Shown one piece after another: positions 51,605 through 60,377 of a stretch of DNA of 64,000 bases. The position numbers and the translations under genes were made by a program. How positions within the stretch are numbered: position 1 is the first letter of the stretch; every line of letters starts with the position of its first letter. The notes under the pieces are model-generated. The model was given only the letters and a program-made list of their open reading frames with translations. It ran no database searches and was not told the DNA's origin. This DNA is from CAXSEF01 sp964236695 (GTDB taxonomy: Bacteria; Pseudomonadota; Alphaproteobacteria; Acetobacterales; Acetobacteraceae): NCBI GenBank assembly GCA_964236695.1, contig CAXSFU010000012.1, forward strand, positions 6,823-70,822, given 5' to 3'.

Positions 51605-52027
51605 CTACTGCTTCGTGAGCTGGCCGCGGATCTCGCCGCCCGGGTTGGCGGCGGTGTGGACATTGGCGTACCACTGGCCGGCGGTGAGCTGGGCGACCTG
51701 CTCCTCGGTGAGGGTGGCGCTGCCGGTGGTGGGGCTGGTGGGGTTGGCGTCGCCGATCTTGACCTGGACGCCGGCGTTCTTGCCGGGCTCGGCGGGGCCG
51801 TGGAAGTGGGCGGCGGTGGCGGGGCCGGTGAGGCCGTTCCAGCTCGCGTCGTAGTCGAGCTTGCGGGTGTCGGTGTTCAGCGTGGCGGTGACGGTGCCGG
51901 TGGCGCCGGGGGCGGCCTTGGCGGGGACCTCGGTGTCGGGGCTCATGGCGGCGGCGAACCTGACCGTCTCGGCGTGGGCGGCCAGGGGGAGCAGGCAGGC
52001 GGCGGCGAGCAGGGCGGATCGCAGCAT
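51605..52027 (-). CDS. Secreted CHRD domain protein
   Basis: 140 residues: a signal peptide (MLRSALLAAACLLPLAAHA) followed by one CHRD domain with TATLNTDTRKLDYDASWNGL, AAHFHGPAEPGKNAG and the ending WYANVHTAANPGGEIRGQL. CHRD domains are found in animal chordin and in many bacterial exported proteins; the bacterial role is unknown. It is predicted periplasmic or extracellular. It is a single gene on the minus strand between two family A repeats. Confidence 0.9.
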   Translation of the reverse strand: MLRSALLAAACLLPLAAHAETVRFAAAMSPDTEVPAKAAPGATGTVTATLNTDTRKLDYDASWNGLTGPATAAHFHGPAEPGKNAGVQVKIGDANPTSPTTGSATLTEEQVAQLTAGQWYANVHTAANPGGEIRGQLTKQ

Positions 52028-52110
52028 CGGTGTGTCGCTCCTTCGGTCCCGGCCACGGCGGCCTGGCTCGGCGAGGGTGTAGCACGCGGGGCGGGCGGGC
52101 CGCGACGCGC

Positions 52111-52288
52111 GGGGCAGTGTCTTGCCCAGAAAAGGCCAGGGCTCCGCCCTGGACCCGCCAGGAGCGAGCCGCCCCTGGACCCGGCCTCCCTCAAGAATCG
52201 GATTCCAACGGCTTGTCTTTGGCGGGGTCCAGGGGCAGAGCTCCTGGCCTTTCTTTCTGGGTGCCACGCCGAGACACTGCCCGCGCGG
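52111..52288. repeat. GC-rich palindromic repeat, family A, site 11, with extended inverted ends
   Basis: The usual family A core (AAAGGCCAGGGCTCCGCCCT to CAGAGCTCCTGGCCTTT) is flanked by a further inverted repeat: GCGCGGGGCAGTGTCTTGCC on the left and GAGACACTGCCCGCGCG on the right, with CCCAGAAA/TTTCTGGG next to the core. It separates two minus-strand genes. Confidence 0.85.
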
Positions 52289-52290
52289 GA

Positions 52291-52566
52291 TCAGTGCGCG
52301 GGGGCGGCGGCCGGGGCGGGTGGCGGCGCAGCGGGGTCGCCGACGCCGGGGACCTCGAAGTGCGGCTGGGTGGGGGTGGTCTCGGCCCACTTCAGCATCA
52401 GCCCGGCGAGCATGCCGATCGCCAGAAGGGCGATGCCCGCGACCATGATCAGGGCGGGGGAACGGCCGCTGCCGCCTTCCTGGCGCCGCGACATCATCAG
52501 GACGCCGTAGACGAAGAGGGCGACGCCGAGCGTGGAGAAGACGACGACGACGAGGGTGGGGCTCAT
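52291..52566 (-). CDS. Small membrane protein of unknown function
   Basis: 91 residues with two membrane segments (about 4-25 and 37-58) and a periplasmic or cytoplasmic Pro/Ala-rich tail (PPPAPAAAPAH). The N-terminus starts directly with the first hydrophobic helix. I recognise no family. It is codirectional with, and 78 bp downstream of, the next small gene, so the two may be co-transcribed. Confidence 0.6.
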   Translation of the reverse strand: MSPTLVVVVFSTLGVALFVYGVLMMSRRQEGGSGRSPALIMVAGIALLAIGMLAGLMLKWAETTPTQPHFEVPGVGDPAAPPPAPAAAPAH

Positions 52567-52644
52567 GGCGCCTTGGTAGCATCGCGGGTGGGCGGGCTCC
52601 AGCCTTGTCGGGGCGCGCCCGCCGCCGGCGCGGGGCCGGGGCGC

Positions 52645-52938
52645 TCAGCGTGCCTCGACGTCGATCAGGAACACGGCCCAGGTGTCGGCCTCGTCCTCGA
52701 AGGCCTCGCCGTCGGCGAGGGCCTCGGCGAAGGCGGCGTGCCAGGTGGCGGCTTCCGGCGCGGTGGCGGGGCGGACGTCCGGGGGGGTGCGGCCGTCCCA
52801 CAGCCGGCGGCCGGCGTGCTCCAGGGCGGCGAGCTGCTCGGCCATCGGCGCGGCCTGGGCGGTCTCCTCCGCGGCGCGGGCGTCGTCCTCGGCCATCACC
52901 AGCACGGCGCGGCCGTGAACCTGCAACGTGAACAGCAT
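52645..52938 (-). CDS. Small soluble protein of unknown function
   Basis: 97 residues, Ala/Glu-rich and acidic, starting MLFTLQVHGRAVLVMAEDD. A strong AGGAGGAC ribosome-binding site lies before ATG 52938, which supports a real gene. It ends FLIDVEAR. No domain is recognised. It is divergent from the RND pump gene across about 240 bp in which I see no clear operator. Confidence 0.6.
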   Translation of the reverse strand: MLFTLQVHGRAVLVMAEDDARAAEETAQAAPMAEQLAALEHAGRRLWDGRTPPDVRPATAPEAATWHAAFAEALADGEAFEDEADTWAVFLIDVEAR

Positions 52939-53179
52939 CCTGTCCTCCTCCGGCTCGGGCGCGGGCCGGCTTCCCTGCCCTGCCGGGACGTGTGACGAAA
53001 GGTGTACCGCGGTGTCCGGAGCGGCGTCACATCGGAAAATCACTCGGCGGCGGCGGCGGGGCGTCCTATCTGGATCGCAGTGGTTGTGCGCGCAACGGCG
53101 CGGGCCGGCAGCGCGGCGGTAGCGGTGGCGGGCGGTCACGGCGTGGGCGGCCGGCGTCGTGTCGGGTGGGGGAAGAGCA

Positions 53180-56100
53180 TTGGGGCTGGTCAGATTCGCG
53201 CTGAAGTATCCCTACACCTTCTACGTGGTGGCGGCGCTGATGCTGTTCCTGGGTGCCTCCGCGATCCTGGTGACGCCGAAGGACATCTTCCCGGCGATCA
53301 ACGTGCCGGTGGTCACCGTGATCTGGCAGTACACCGGGCTGACGCCGGCCGAGATGGAGCAGCGGGTTACCACTTACAGCGAGTACTCGATCAGCTCCTC
53401 CGTCGGCGACATCAAGGACATCGAGAGCCAGACGCTGGAGGGGATCGCGGTCGAGAAGATCTACTTCCAGCCCAACGTCAACGTCGACCTGGCGATCGCG
53501 CAGATCGTGTCGGCGAGCAACTCGATCCGCGCGCTGATGCCGGCGGGCATCCAGCCGCCGACCATCGTGCAGTACAATGCGTCGAGCGTGCCGGTGCTGC
53601 AGATCAGCCTGTCCTCGGACAAGCTGAACCAGCAGCAGCTCTACGACTACGGCATCTACCAGATGCGTCAGGCGCTTGCGCCGATCCCGGGGATCACGCT
53701 GCCGACGCCGTACGGCGGCAAGTACCGGCAGGTGATGGTGGACCTCGACCCCGACGCGATGCGGGCGAAGGGGGTGGCGCCGATGGACGTGGTGAGCGCG
53801 GTGAACGCACAGAGCCTGACGCTGCCGTCGGGCGACGCAAAGATGGGCGACAGGCAGCTCATCGTGAGCATCAACAGCTCGGCGCGCTCGATCGAGGCGC
53901 TGAACCGGGTGCCGATCCGCCAGGTGGGCAGCACCACGGTGTATCTGAGCGACGTGGCGCACGTGCGCGACGGCTGGGCGGTACAGCAGAACGTGGTGCA
54001 CGACGACGGGCGCGCCTCGGTGCTGCTGACCATCATCAAGAACGGCGACGCCTCGACGCTGTCCGTGGTCCGCGCGGTGAAGGCGGCGATGCCGGCGATC
54101 CAGAAGTCGGCGCCGGAGGGGATGAAGATCGCGCTGCTGTTCGACCAGTCGACGTTCGTAAGCGAGGCGATCAGCTCCGTGCTGCGCGAGGGGGCGATCG
54201 CGGCGGGGCTGACGGCGCTGATGATCCTGGTGTTCCTGGGGTCGTGGCGCTCGACGGTGGTGGTGATGGTGTCGATCCCGCTGTCGATCCTGACGTCGAT
54301 CACCGTGCTCGCGGCGCTGGGGCAGACACTGAACACCATGACGCTGGGCGGGCTGGCGCTGGCGGTCGGCATTCTGGTCGACGATTCCACGGTGACGATC
54401 GAGAACACGCACCGCCTGCTCGACGAGGGCGGCGACTTCGACGAGGCGGTGCTGGAAGGGGCGGCGGGGATCGCTGTGCCGACGCTGATCTCCACGCTGT
54501 CGATCTGCTGCGTGTTCGTGTCGGTGTTCTTCCTGCAGGGCGCGGCGCGCTACCTGTTCACGCCGCTGGCGATGGCGGTGGTGTTCGCGATGCTGGCGTC
54601 GTACGGGCTGTCGCGCACGCTCACGCCGATCATCATCCGGCTGCTGCTACGCTCGGAGCACGCGCGCCACCACGACGGCAGCGCGCCGGGGTGGTTCGGG
54701 CGGCTGCACGCGGGGTTCAACCGCGGGTTCGACCGGTTCCGCGCCTTCTACGGCTTCGTGCTGGCGGGGATCATCCGGCACAGCTTCGTCACGCCGCTAG
54801 TGGCGCTGGCGGTGGTGGGGTGTGCGGGGGGCCTGAGCCTGTTCGTGGGCAGCGACTTCTTTCCGCCGGTGGACGCGGGGCTGATCCAGCTGCACGTGCG
54901 GGCGCCGGCGCGGACTCGGATCGAGCGGACCAGCCAGTATTTCGCGGCCGTGGAGGAGAAGATCCGCTCGGTGATCCCGGCGAAGGACCTCGGGCTGGTG
55001 CTGGACAACATCGGGCTGCCGCAGCGGACGTACAACCTCGCGTTCACCGATGGCACGACGATCGGGGTGAACGACGGGCAGATCCTGCTGCAGCTCAACG
55101 AGGGGCACCGGCCGACGGCGGAGTACGTGCGGGCGCTGCGCGCGGCGCTGCCGAGCGCGTTCCCGGACGCGATGTTCTACTTCCAGCCGGCGGACCTGGT
55201 GACGCAGATCCTGAACTTCGGGGTGGCGTCGCAGATCGACGTGCGGGTGACGGGCAAGGACCGGGCAGGCAACCAGAAGGTCGCGGCCGAGCTGCGGCAC
55301 AGGCTGTCGGGCGTGCCGGGCCTGGTGGACGCGCACGTGCAGCAGGAGCTGGACGCGCCGCAGCTCTACTACACGGTGGACCGGACGCGGGCGCAGGAGC
55401 TGGGGCTCACGGTCAACCAGGTGGCCAACGACCTCAACATCTCCCTCAGCTCGTCAGAGCAGGTGTCGCCGAACTTCTGGACGGATCCGGCGAACGGCAT
55501 TCCCTACTTCCTTGCGGTGCAGACGCCCGAGTATCGCATCCGCGACGTCAACGACCTGAACAACACGCCGATCACCAGCAACAGCACCAACGGCACCATC
55601 GTGCCCGGGCTGTTCGGCAACGTCGCGAGCTTCAAGCGGGTGCCGGTGCAGTCGGTGTTCAACCAGACGAACATCCAGGCGGTGTACGACGTCTACGGCA
55701 GCGTGCAGGACCGCGACCTGGGCAGCGTTGCGGCCGACGTGAGGAAGATCGTCGACGGGATGCAGGCGCAGATGCCGGCGGGCAACAAGATCCTGGTGAC
55801 CGGGCAGATCGGGAGCATGAACGAGGCGTTCGCCAACCTCACGCTCGGGCTGCTGTTCGCGGCGGTGTTCGTCTACATGCTGATGGTGGTGAACTACCAG
55901 AGCTTCCTCGACCCGCTGGCGGTGATCCTCGCCTTGCCGGGGGCGGGGAGCGGGATCGTGCTGCTGCTGTACGTCACGGGGACGACGTTCAGCGTTCCTT
56001 CGCTGATGGGGGCGATCATGTCGGTGGGCGTCGCGTCGGCGAACTCGATCCTGCTGGTGACCTTCGCGCGTGAGCAGAGGGAGGCAGGGATGTCGGCGGT

Positions 56101-56371
56101 GGACGCGGCGCTGTCGGCCGGGACGACGCGGCTGCGGCCGGTGCTGATGACGGCGGCAGCGATGATGGTCGGCATGGTGCCGATGGCGATCGGGGGCCCT
56201 GGCGAGGAGCAGAACGCGGTGCTGGCGCGCGCGGTGATCGGCGGCGTGCTGGTGGGCACGGTGACGACGCTGCTGTTCGTGCCATACCTGTATTCGGTCA
56301 TCGGGCGGTTCGAGCGCGTAAAGGCCAAGGCCCCGTCGCCGCGGGTCGCGCAGGAGGGAAGCCCAGCATGA
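53180..56371 (+). CDS. Efflux RND transporter permease subunit (HAE1/AcrB-like)
   Basis: Inner-membrane proton-driven drug-efflux pump. The two-fold layout of RND proteins is clear: TM1 (YPYTFYVVAALMLFLGA), a large periplasmic loop, TM2-6 with the proton-relay pair in GILVDDSTVTIENTH, then the same again with a second loop and a C-terminal TM block (DPLAVILALPGAGSGIVLL, LMGAIMSVGVASANSILLV). Length is about 1063 residues. TTG 53180 has GGGGGAAG at proper spacing; GTG 53159, 7 codons upstream, is the alternative. The adaptor gene follows with a 4-base overlap, the reverse of the usual adaptor-first order. Confidence 0.93.
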   Translation: MGLVRFALKYPYTFYVVAALMLFLGASAILVTPKDIFPAINVPVVTVIWQYTGLTPAEMEQRVTTYSEYSISSSVGDIKDIESQTLEGIAVEKIYFQPNVNVDLAIAQIVSASNSIRALMPAGIQPPTIVQYNASSVPVLQISLSSDKLNQQQLYDYGIYQMRQALAPIPGITLPTPYGGKYRQVMVDLDPDAMRAKGVAPMDVVSAVNAQSLTLPSGDAKMGDRQLIVSINSSARSIEALNRVPIRQVGSTTVYLSDVAHVRDGWAVQQNVVHDDGRASVLLTIIKNGDASTLSVVRAVKAAMPAIQKSAPEGMKIALLFDQSTFVSEAISSVLREGAIAAGLTALMILVFLGSWRSTVVVMVSIPLSILTSITVLAALGQTLNTMTLGGLALAVGILVDDSTVTIENTHRLLDEGGDFDEAVLEGAAGIAVPTLISTLSICCVFVSVFFLQGAARYLFTPLAMAVVFAMLASYGLSRTLTPIIIRLLLRSEHARHHDGSAPGWFGRLHAGFNRGFDRFRAFYGFVLAGIIRHSFVTPLVALAVVGCAGGLSLFVGSDFFPPVDAGLIQLHVRAPARTRIERTSQYFAAVEEKIRSVIPAKDLGLVLDNIGLPQRTYNLAFTDGTTIGVNDGQILLQLNEGHRPTAEYVRALRAALPSAFPDAMFYFQPADLVTQILNFGVASQIDVRVTGKDRAGNQKVAAELRHRLSGVPGLVDAHVQQELDAPQLYYTVDRTRAQELGLTVNQVANDLNISLSSSEQVSPNFWTDPANGIPYFLAVQTPEYRIRDVNDLNNTPITSNSTNGTIVPGLFGNVASFKRVPVQSVFNQTNIQAVYDVYGSVQDRDLGSVAADVRKIVDGMQAQMPAGNKILVTGQIGSMNEAFANLTLGLLFAAVFVYMLMVVNYQSFLDPLAVILALPGAGSGIVLLLYVTGTTFSVPSLMGAIMSVGVASANSILLVTFAREQREAGMSAVDAALSAGTTRLRPVLMTAAAMMVGMVPMAIGGPGEEQNAVLARAVIGGVLVGTVTTLLFVPYLYSVIGRFERVKAKAPSPRVAQEGSPA

Positions 56372-57792
56372 ACCAGATCAGCACGCCGCCGGAGGCCGGG
56401 GCGCCGGACGCAAGGCAGAGTGCCCCTGGCGAGGCGGCCGCCGGAGCTGGCGCGCGCGGGGTCGCCGGCGGGACGGGCGGGGCCGCGGCGGACAGGGCCG
56501 GGGACGGGGCGGACGAGGCGGTCCGGGCGAGGCGGGACGCGCCGCTGCCGGGGGAGGCGCCGGCGCGCCAGGCGCCCAAGGCGGAGCCGCAGCCCGATCC
56601 CGCGCTGGACCGGAGGCGGCGGCTGGCGCTGCTGCTGGGGGTGGGGACGCTGGTCGGGCTCGGCCTGCTGGTGGGCTACGGCGTGTGGCGGCATTCGGCG
56701 ACGCGGGCGAGCGCCGACCACGCGCTGGCGCAGCAGAACGACGCGGTGCCGCAGGTCAGGGTGGCGGCGGTCAAGGTGCTGGAGGGGCCGCACCGCATCG
56801 AGCTGCCGGGCAACATGCAGGCGTTCGACGCGGCGACCCTGTACGCGCGCTCGACCGGCTACATCGCCAGGCGCAACGTCGACATCGGCAGCAGGGTGCA
56901 TGCCGGTGACGTGCTGGCGGTGATTGCCTCGCCCGACGTCGACCAGCAGTATGCGCAGGCGCAGGCCCAGCTCGCGCAGACGGCGGCGGCGTATGCGCAG
57001 GCGACGGCGAACCAGAAGCTGGCGGGGATCACCGAGCAGCGCACGGCGGACCTGGTGCAGCACGGCTGGAGCAGCAGGCAGCAGGGCGACACGGACAAGT
57101 CGAGCCTGGCGGCGAGCAACGCCGGCGTCGGAGTGGCCAAGGCGAACATCGAGGCGCAGGCGGCCGAGGTGCGCCGGCTCAAGCAGCTGGTGGACTTCGA
57201 GCGGATCACCGCGCCGTTCGACGGGGTGATCACGGCGCGCGACGTCGATATGGGCAGCCTGGTGGTGGCGAACTCGCAGAGCGGGACGGAGCTGTTCTCC
57301 ATCGCGCGCTCGGACGTGCTCCGGGTGCAGGTGTACGTGCCGCAGGAGGACTACTTCGGACTGCACGACGGCGAGGACGCGACCGTGACAGTGCCGGAGC
57401 TGCCGGGGCGCGAGTTCCACGGCAAGGTGGCGCGCAACGCCAGCACGCTGCAGGCGGGGACGCGCACGCTGCTGACCGAGGTGGACGTGGACAACCACGA
57501 CGGAGCGCTGGCGGCGGGGCTGTACGGGATCGTGCATCTCGACGTGCCGCGTGCCGCGCCGGTGGCGCTGGTGCCGTCGGAGGCGGTGATCTTCAACAAG
57601 GACGGGCTGAGCGCCGCGGTGTTCGACAACGGGGTGCTCAGGATGCGCAAGTTGGACGTGCTGGCCGACGACGGGGCGCAGGTCGAGGCGCAGGCGGGGC
57701 TCAAGGCGGGGGAGCAGCTGATCCTCAACCCGCCGGTGCTGGCGGCGGACGGGATGAAGGTGGCGGTGGCGCGGGAGAAGGAAGGGAAGTAA
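56368..57792 (+). CDS. Efflux RND transporter periplasmic adaptor subunit (MFP)
   Basis: Membrane-fusion protein partner of the upstream pump. After an unusually long Ala/Gly/Arg-rich cytoplasmic tail (about 85 residues) comes one membrane anchor (LALLLGVGTLVGLGLLVGYG). The lipoyl halves follow (GYIARRNVDIGSRVHAGDVL and ITAPFDGVITARDVDMGSLV) around a coiled-coil hairpin, then beta-barrel and membrane-proximal domains. Length is 474 residues. No outer-membrane channel gene follows, so TolC-type partners must be elsewhere. A family A repeat abuts the TAA stop. Confidence 0.92.
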   Translation: MNQISTPPEAGAPDARQSAPGEAAAGAGARGVAGGTGGAAADRAGDGADEAVRARRDAPLPGEAPARQAPKAEPQPDPALDRRRRLALLLGVGTLVGLGLLVGYGVWRHSATRASADHALAQQNDAVPQVRVAAVKVLEGPHRIELPGNMQAFDAATLYARSTGYIARRNVDIGSRVHAGDVLAVIASPDVDQQYAQAQAQLAQTAAAYAQATANQKLAGITEQRTADLVQHGWSSRQQGDTDKSSLAASNAGVGVAKANIEAQAAEVRRLKQLVDFERITAPFDGVITARDVDMGSLVVANSQSGTELFSIARSDVLRVQVYVPQEDYFGLHDGEDATVTVPELPGREFHGKVARNASTLQAGTRTLLTEVDVDNHDGALAAGLYGIVHLDVPRAAPVALVPSEAVIFNKDGLSAAVFDNGVLRMRKLDVLADDGAQVEAQAGLKAGEQLILNPPVLAADGMKVAVAREKEGK

Positions 57793-57912
57793 GGCCGGGC
57801 TCTGCCCGGACCCGCCAAAGGGCCGAGCCCTTTAGAAATCCGCTACTTAAGAAGTGGATTCCAAAGGCTCGCCTTTGGTGGAGTTTGAGGCAGAGCCTCA
57901 ACCTTGCTTCCT
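57790..57912. repeat. GC-rich palindromic repeat, family A, site 12
   Basis: Starts TAAGGCCGGGCTCTGCCCGG, contains AAAGGGCC/GGGCCGAGCCCTTT arms, a central palindrome CTACTTAAGAAGTGGAT region, and ends GAGGCAGAGCCTCAACCTTG. The first base pairs are the stop codon of the adaptor gene. It fills the convergent junction with the aldo/keto reductase gene. Confidence 0.9.
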
Positions 57913-57917
57913 GCCTT

Positions 57918-58898
57918 TCAGAACCCCGCGACCGCGTGCGGAACATAGTGCTCCTCCAGGCGGCGGGTCTCGTCCTCGGACAGGGTGACGGACAGGGCGG
58001 CGACGGCGTCGGCGAGGTGGCGGGGCTTGGACGCGCCAACGATGGGCGCGGTGACGCCGGGGCGGGCGAGCAGCCAGGCGAGGGCGACCTGGGCGCGGGG
58101 AATGCCGCGCTGTTCGGCGACCTCGCCCACGGCGTCGATGACGCGGGCATCGGCGGCCTCCGTGGCGTCGTAGAGCGTGCGCTGGAAGGCGTCGGTGCGG
58201 GCGCGGTCGGTGTCGCCGGCATCGGGCGCGCGGGCGAGGCGGCCGCGGGCAAGCGGGCTCCAGGGGATCACGCCGATGCCGGCGTCGAGGCAGAGGGCCA
58301 TCATCTCGCGCTCCTCCTCGCGGTAGAGCAGGTTGAGGTGGTTCTGCATGGACACGAAGCGGGTCCAGCCGTGCGCGTCGGCGGTGTGCAGCGCCGCGCA
58401 GAACTGCCAGGCGTGCATCGAGGAGGCGCCGATGTAGCGGGCCTTGCCGGAGCGCACCACGTCGTGCAGCGCCTCTAGGGTCTCCTCGATCGGGGTGTGC
58501 GGGTCGAAGCGGTGAATCTGGTAGAGGTCGACGTAGTCCATGCCGAGGCGGCGCAGCGAGTTGTCGATTTCCCCGAGGATGGCCTTGCGCGACAGGCCGC
58601 GGCCGTTGGCGCCCTGCCCCATCGCGCCGTGGACCTTGGTGGCGATCACCAGCTCGTCGCGGCGGGCGAAGTCGCGTACGGCGCGGCCGAGGATCTCCTC
58701 GGAGGAGCCGTCGGAGTAGACGTTGGCGGTGTCGAAGAAGGTGATGCCCTGCTCCAGGGCGTCGCGGATGAACGGGCGGCTGGCTTCCTCGTCGAGCGTC
58801 CACTCGTGGGTGCCGCGGGCGGGCTCGCCGTAGGTCATGCAGCCGAGGCAGAGGCGGGAGACCTGGAGGCCGCTGCGGCCGAGATTGACGTGGTCCAT
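57918..58898 (-). CDS. Aldo/keto reductase
   Basis: NADPH-dependent (alpha/beta)8-barrel oxidoreductase, 326 residues. The catalytic tetrad is visible: Asp and Tyr in FDTANVYSDGSSEE, Lys in VIATKVHG and His in LYQIHRF. The C-terminal cofactor part shows WLLARPGVTAPIVGASKPRHL. It resembles the YajO/AKR11-12-like group of general stress aldo/keto reductases; the substrate is unknown. Monocistronic, converging on the RND operon across a repeat. Confidence 0.92.
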   Translation of the reverse strand: MDHVNLGRSGLQVSRLCLGCMTYGEPARGTHEWTLDEEASRPFIRDALEQGITFFDTANVYSDGSSEEILGRAVRDFARRDELVIATKVHGAMGQGANGRGLSRKAILGEIDNSLRRLGMDYVDLYQIHRFDPHTPIEETLEALHDVVRSGKARYIGASSMHAWQFCAALHTADAHGWTRFVSMQNHLNLLYREEEREMMALCLDAGIGVIPWSPLARGRLARAPDAGDTDRARTDAFQRTLYDATEAADARVIDAVGEVAEQRGIPRAQVALAWLLARPGVTAPIVGASKPRHLADAVAALSVTLSEDETRRLEEHYVPHAVAGF

Positions 58899-59057
58899 GG
58901 GCGGGCATCCTTGAGCGCTGGGGCGGGCGGCGGGCGTTCCCGCGCCGCGACGCTGCCACCGGGGCGGCCGCGGAATCCAGGGGGCACGATGGAGGCCGGG
59001 CTCAAGGTTGGGTGATCCGACACGGTTGCGCCGGGGGCGGGGCGGTGGCCGCTCGTT

Positions 59058-59208
59058 GCGTCAGGCAGGAAGGCAGGAGTCTTCTTCTAAAGAAGAAGAA
59101 GCAAAAAGACTTTGCCCGTAAGCCTCTGGTCGCGCGGGCGGCTCCGAAACCCGGTGGACCAAAGTTCTTTGGTTCTTTCTTTCAAGAAAGAACATGCTTG
59201 CTTCTTAC
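59058..59208. repeat. AT-rich dispersed repeat, family B, copy 3
   Basis: Starts GCGTCAGGCAGGAAGGCAGG, then arms TCTTCTTCT/AGAAGAAGA, GCAAAAAGACTTTGCCC, a GC-rich middle and AAAGTTCTTTGGTTCTTTC with hairpin arms GTTCTTTC/GAAAGAAC. It lies upstream of the aldo/keto reductase gene and downstream of the 101-residue gene. Confidence 0.9.
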
Positions 59209-59250
59209 TACAGCACGGGAGATCGTAGGTTGGCGGGTCCGTGACAGTGT

Positions 59251-59556
59251 TTAGCCGGCGTATTCCTGGTCGACAACGTAATTCAGCGCGGAGAAGAAGT
59301 TCCGCTCGACGATTTGGGCGGAGATGTGGTCGAGCGCGGAGTCGAAGTCATGGTGGTAGCTGACGATTGACGTCACCGAGAGCGTGTCGTGTCCGGACAG
59401 GGACGCCCACAGCGCCCAGCCGCCCTCGAACCTGCCCCTGATCTCCACCTTGCGGTCGGAGTGGGCGGCCAAGCGGTGCATCAGCTGTCTCGCGGACAGG
59501 CCCTGCTCGGCTGGAAATCTCGCGGTGAACGTCGGTGAGCTGAGCTGGTTGCTCAT
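59251..59556 (-). CDS. Orphan protein of unknown function, 101 residues
   Basis: A soluble mixed alpha/beta-looking protein (SARQLMHRLAAHSDRKVEIR, then VSYHHDFDSALDHISAQIVE). GGGAAGG precedes ATG 59556 at good spacing. The codons are noticeably less GC-rich than in neighbouring genes, suggesting more recent acquisition. I recognise no family. It sits alone between a family B repeat and an 820-bp stretch without genes. Confidence 0.6.
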   Translation of the reverse strand: MSNQLSSPTFTARFPAEQGLSARQLMHRLAAHSDRKVEIRGRFEGGWALWASLSGHDTLSVTSIVSYHHDFDSALDHISAQIVERNFFSALNYVVDQEYAG

Positions 59557-59865
59557 CTAATTTACCTTCCCGTCGATCATTTTATGGACCATCGCGGATG
59601 CAGGCCCACAATGCAAGACAATTGGTATGCGCCACCTGTCCAGGTCGGGAATCGATGCCTCTTTGCCGGAGCGGCGATGCTGCCAAGAGCTGTGGGTCCT
59701 GCGGCTTTCGGTCGCACGAGCGTCGACGCTTTGATGGGCGGGTGGTGTCGTTGCGTGATGCCGGGCTGTTGCCGTCCGGGGAGGAACAGCAGCGGCGCCG
59801 ATCCGCTCGATGGCGCTGGTCGGGTGGGGCAGGTCCTGGACGGACCGGCAACCATACCCTGATGG
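59557..59865. other. Gene-poor stretch without recognisable content
   Basis: Several short frames cross this stretch on both strands, but none has a convincing ribosome-binding site, start and family pattern. The base composition is lower in GC than usual here. One plus-strand frame shows CGSCGFRSHERRRFDG, which I could not assign and do not call. It may be the debris of a lost gene. Confidence 0.4.
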
Positions 59866-60240
59866 GCGTGGTGTCTCATACTAAAGGCTGGGCTCTGCCC
59901 AGACCCGCCAGGGGCGAGCCGCCCCTGGACCGGCCTTACTTGGGAAGTGGATTTCAAAGGCCCGGCCTTTGACGGGGTACAGGGGTAGAGCCTTTGGCCT
60001 TGCCTGGTCCGGCAGGTCGGAAATCGGCTGTTGGTAGGAGTTTGAAACCGGCAGACAAGGCCGGGATCCTCGCGAACCTGCCAAAAGCCAGAGCCCTGTG
60101 GGGCCACGACTTCGGACCAGTGGGTCCCGACCCCGCATCCCGTGCCGCAGGCTGCAAACGGAGGCCTGTCCAGGGGCGCTGCCCCTGGCGGGTCCAGGGC
60201 AGAGCCCTGGTCTTCGGAACCGAGACACTGTCCGGGTATG
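59866..60240. repeat. Compound family A repeat, sites 13 and 14
   Basis: Two family A arms sets lie head to tail: 59882-60010 (AAAGGCTGGGCTCTGCCCAG to GAGCCTTTGGCCTTGCC) and 60055-60225 (ACAAGGCCGGGATCC to GGGCAGAGCCCTGGTCTTCGG). The whole is bracketed by GTGTCTCAT on the left and CCGAGACACTGTCCGG on the right, the same outer inverted repeat as at 52111-52288, so this may be one expanded element. From 60241 to 60377 I see nothing further. Confidence 0.75.
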
Positions 60241-60377
60241 ACGCCCCTGCCTGTGCCTGCGCAGCTGGATGAAGGGTCCGGATGTCGAGGGGCGACCATC
60301 GCTCCCGGGTGACGGCAGGCTGGGGACCGCCCGCGTTCAGGCGGACGGTCCTTGCAGCACCCGGGCGGGTCGGTGGC

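Noticed and set aside
59584..59972. Short plus- and minus-strand frames, one with a CxxC-like pattern (CGSCGF)
   Set aside because: No ribosome-binding site, no family pattern, and frames run into repeat sequence. A transposase fragment was considered but no DDE-type motif is present.
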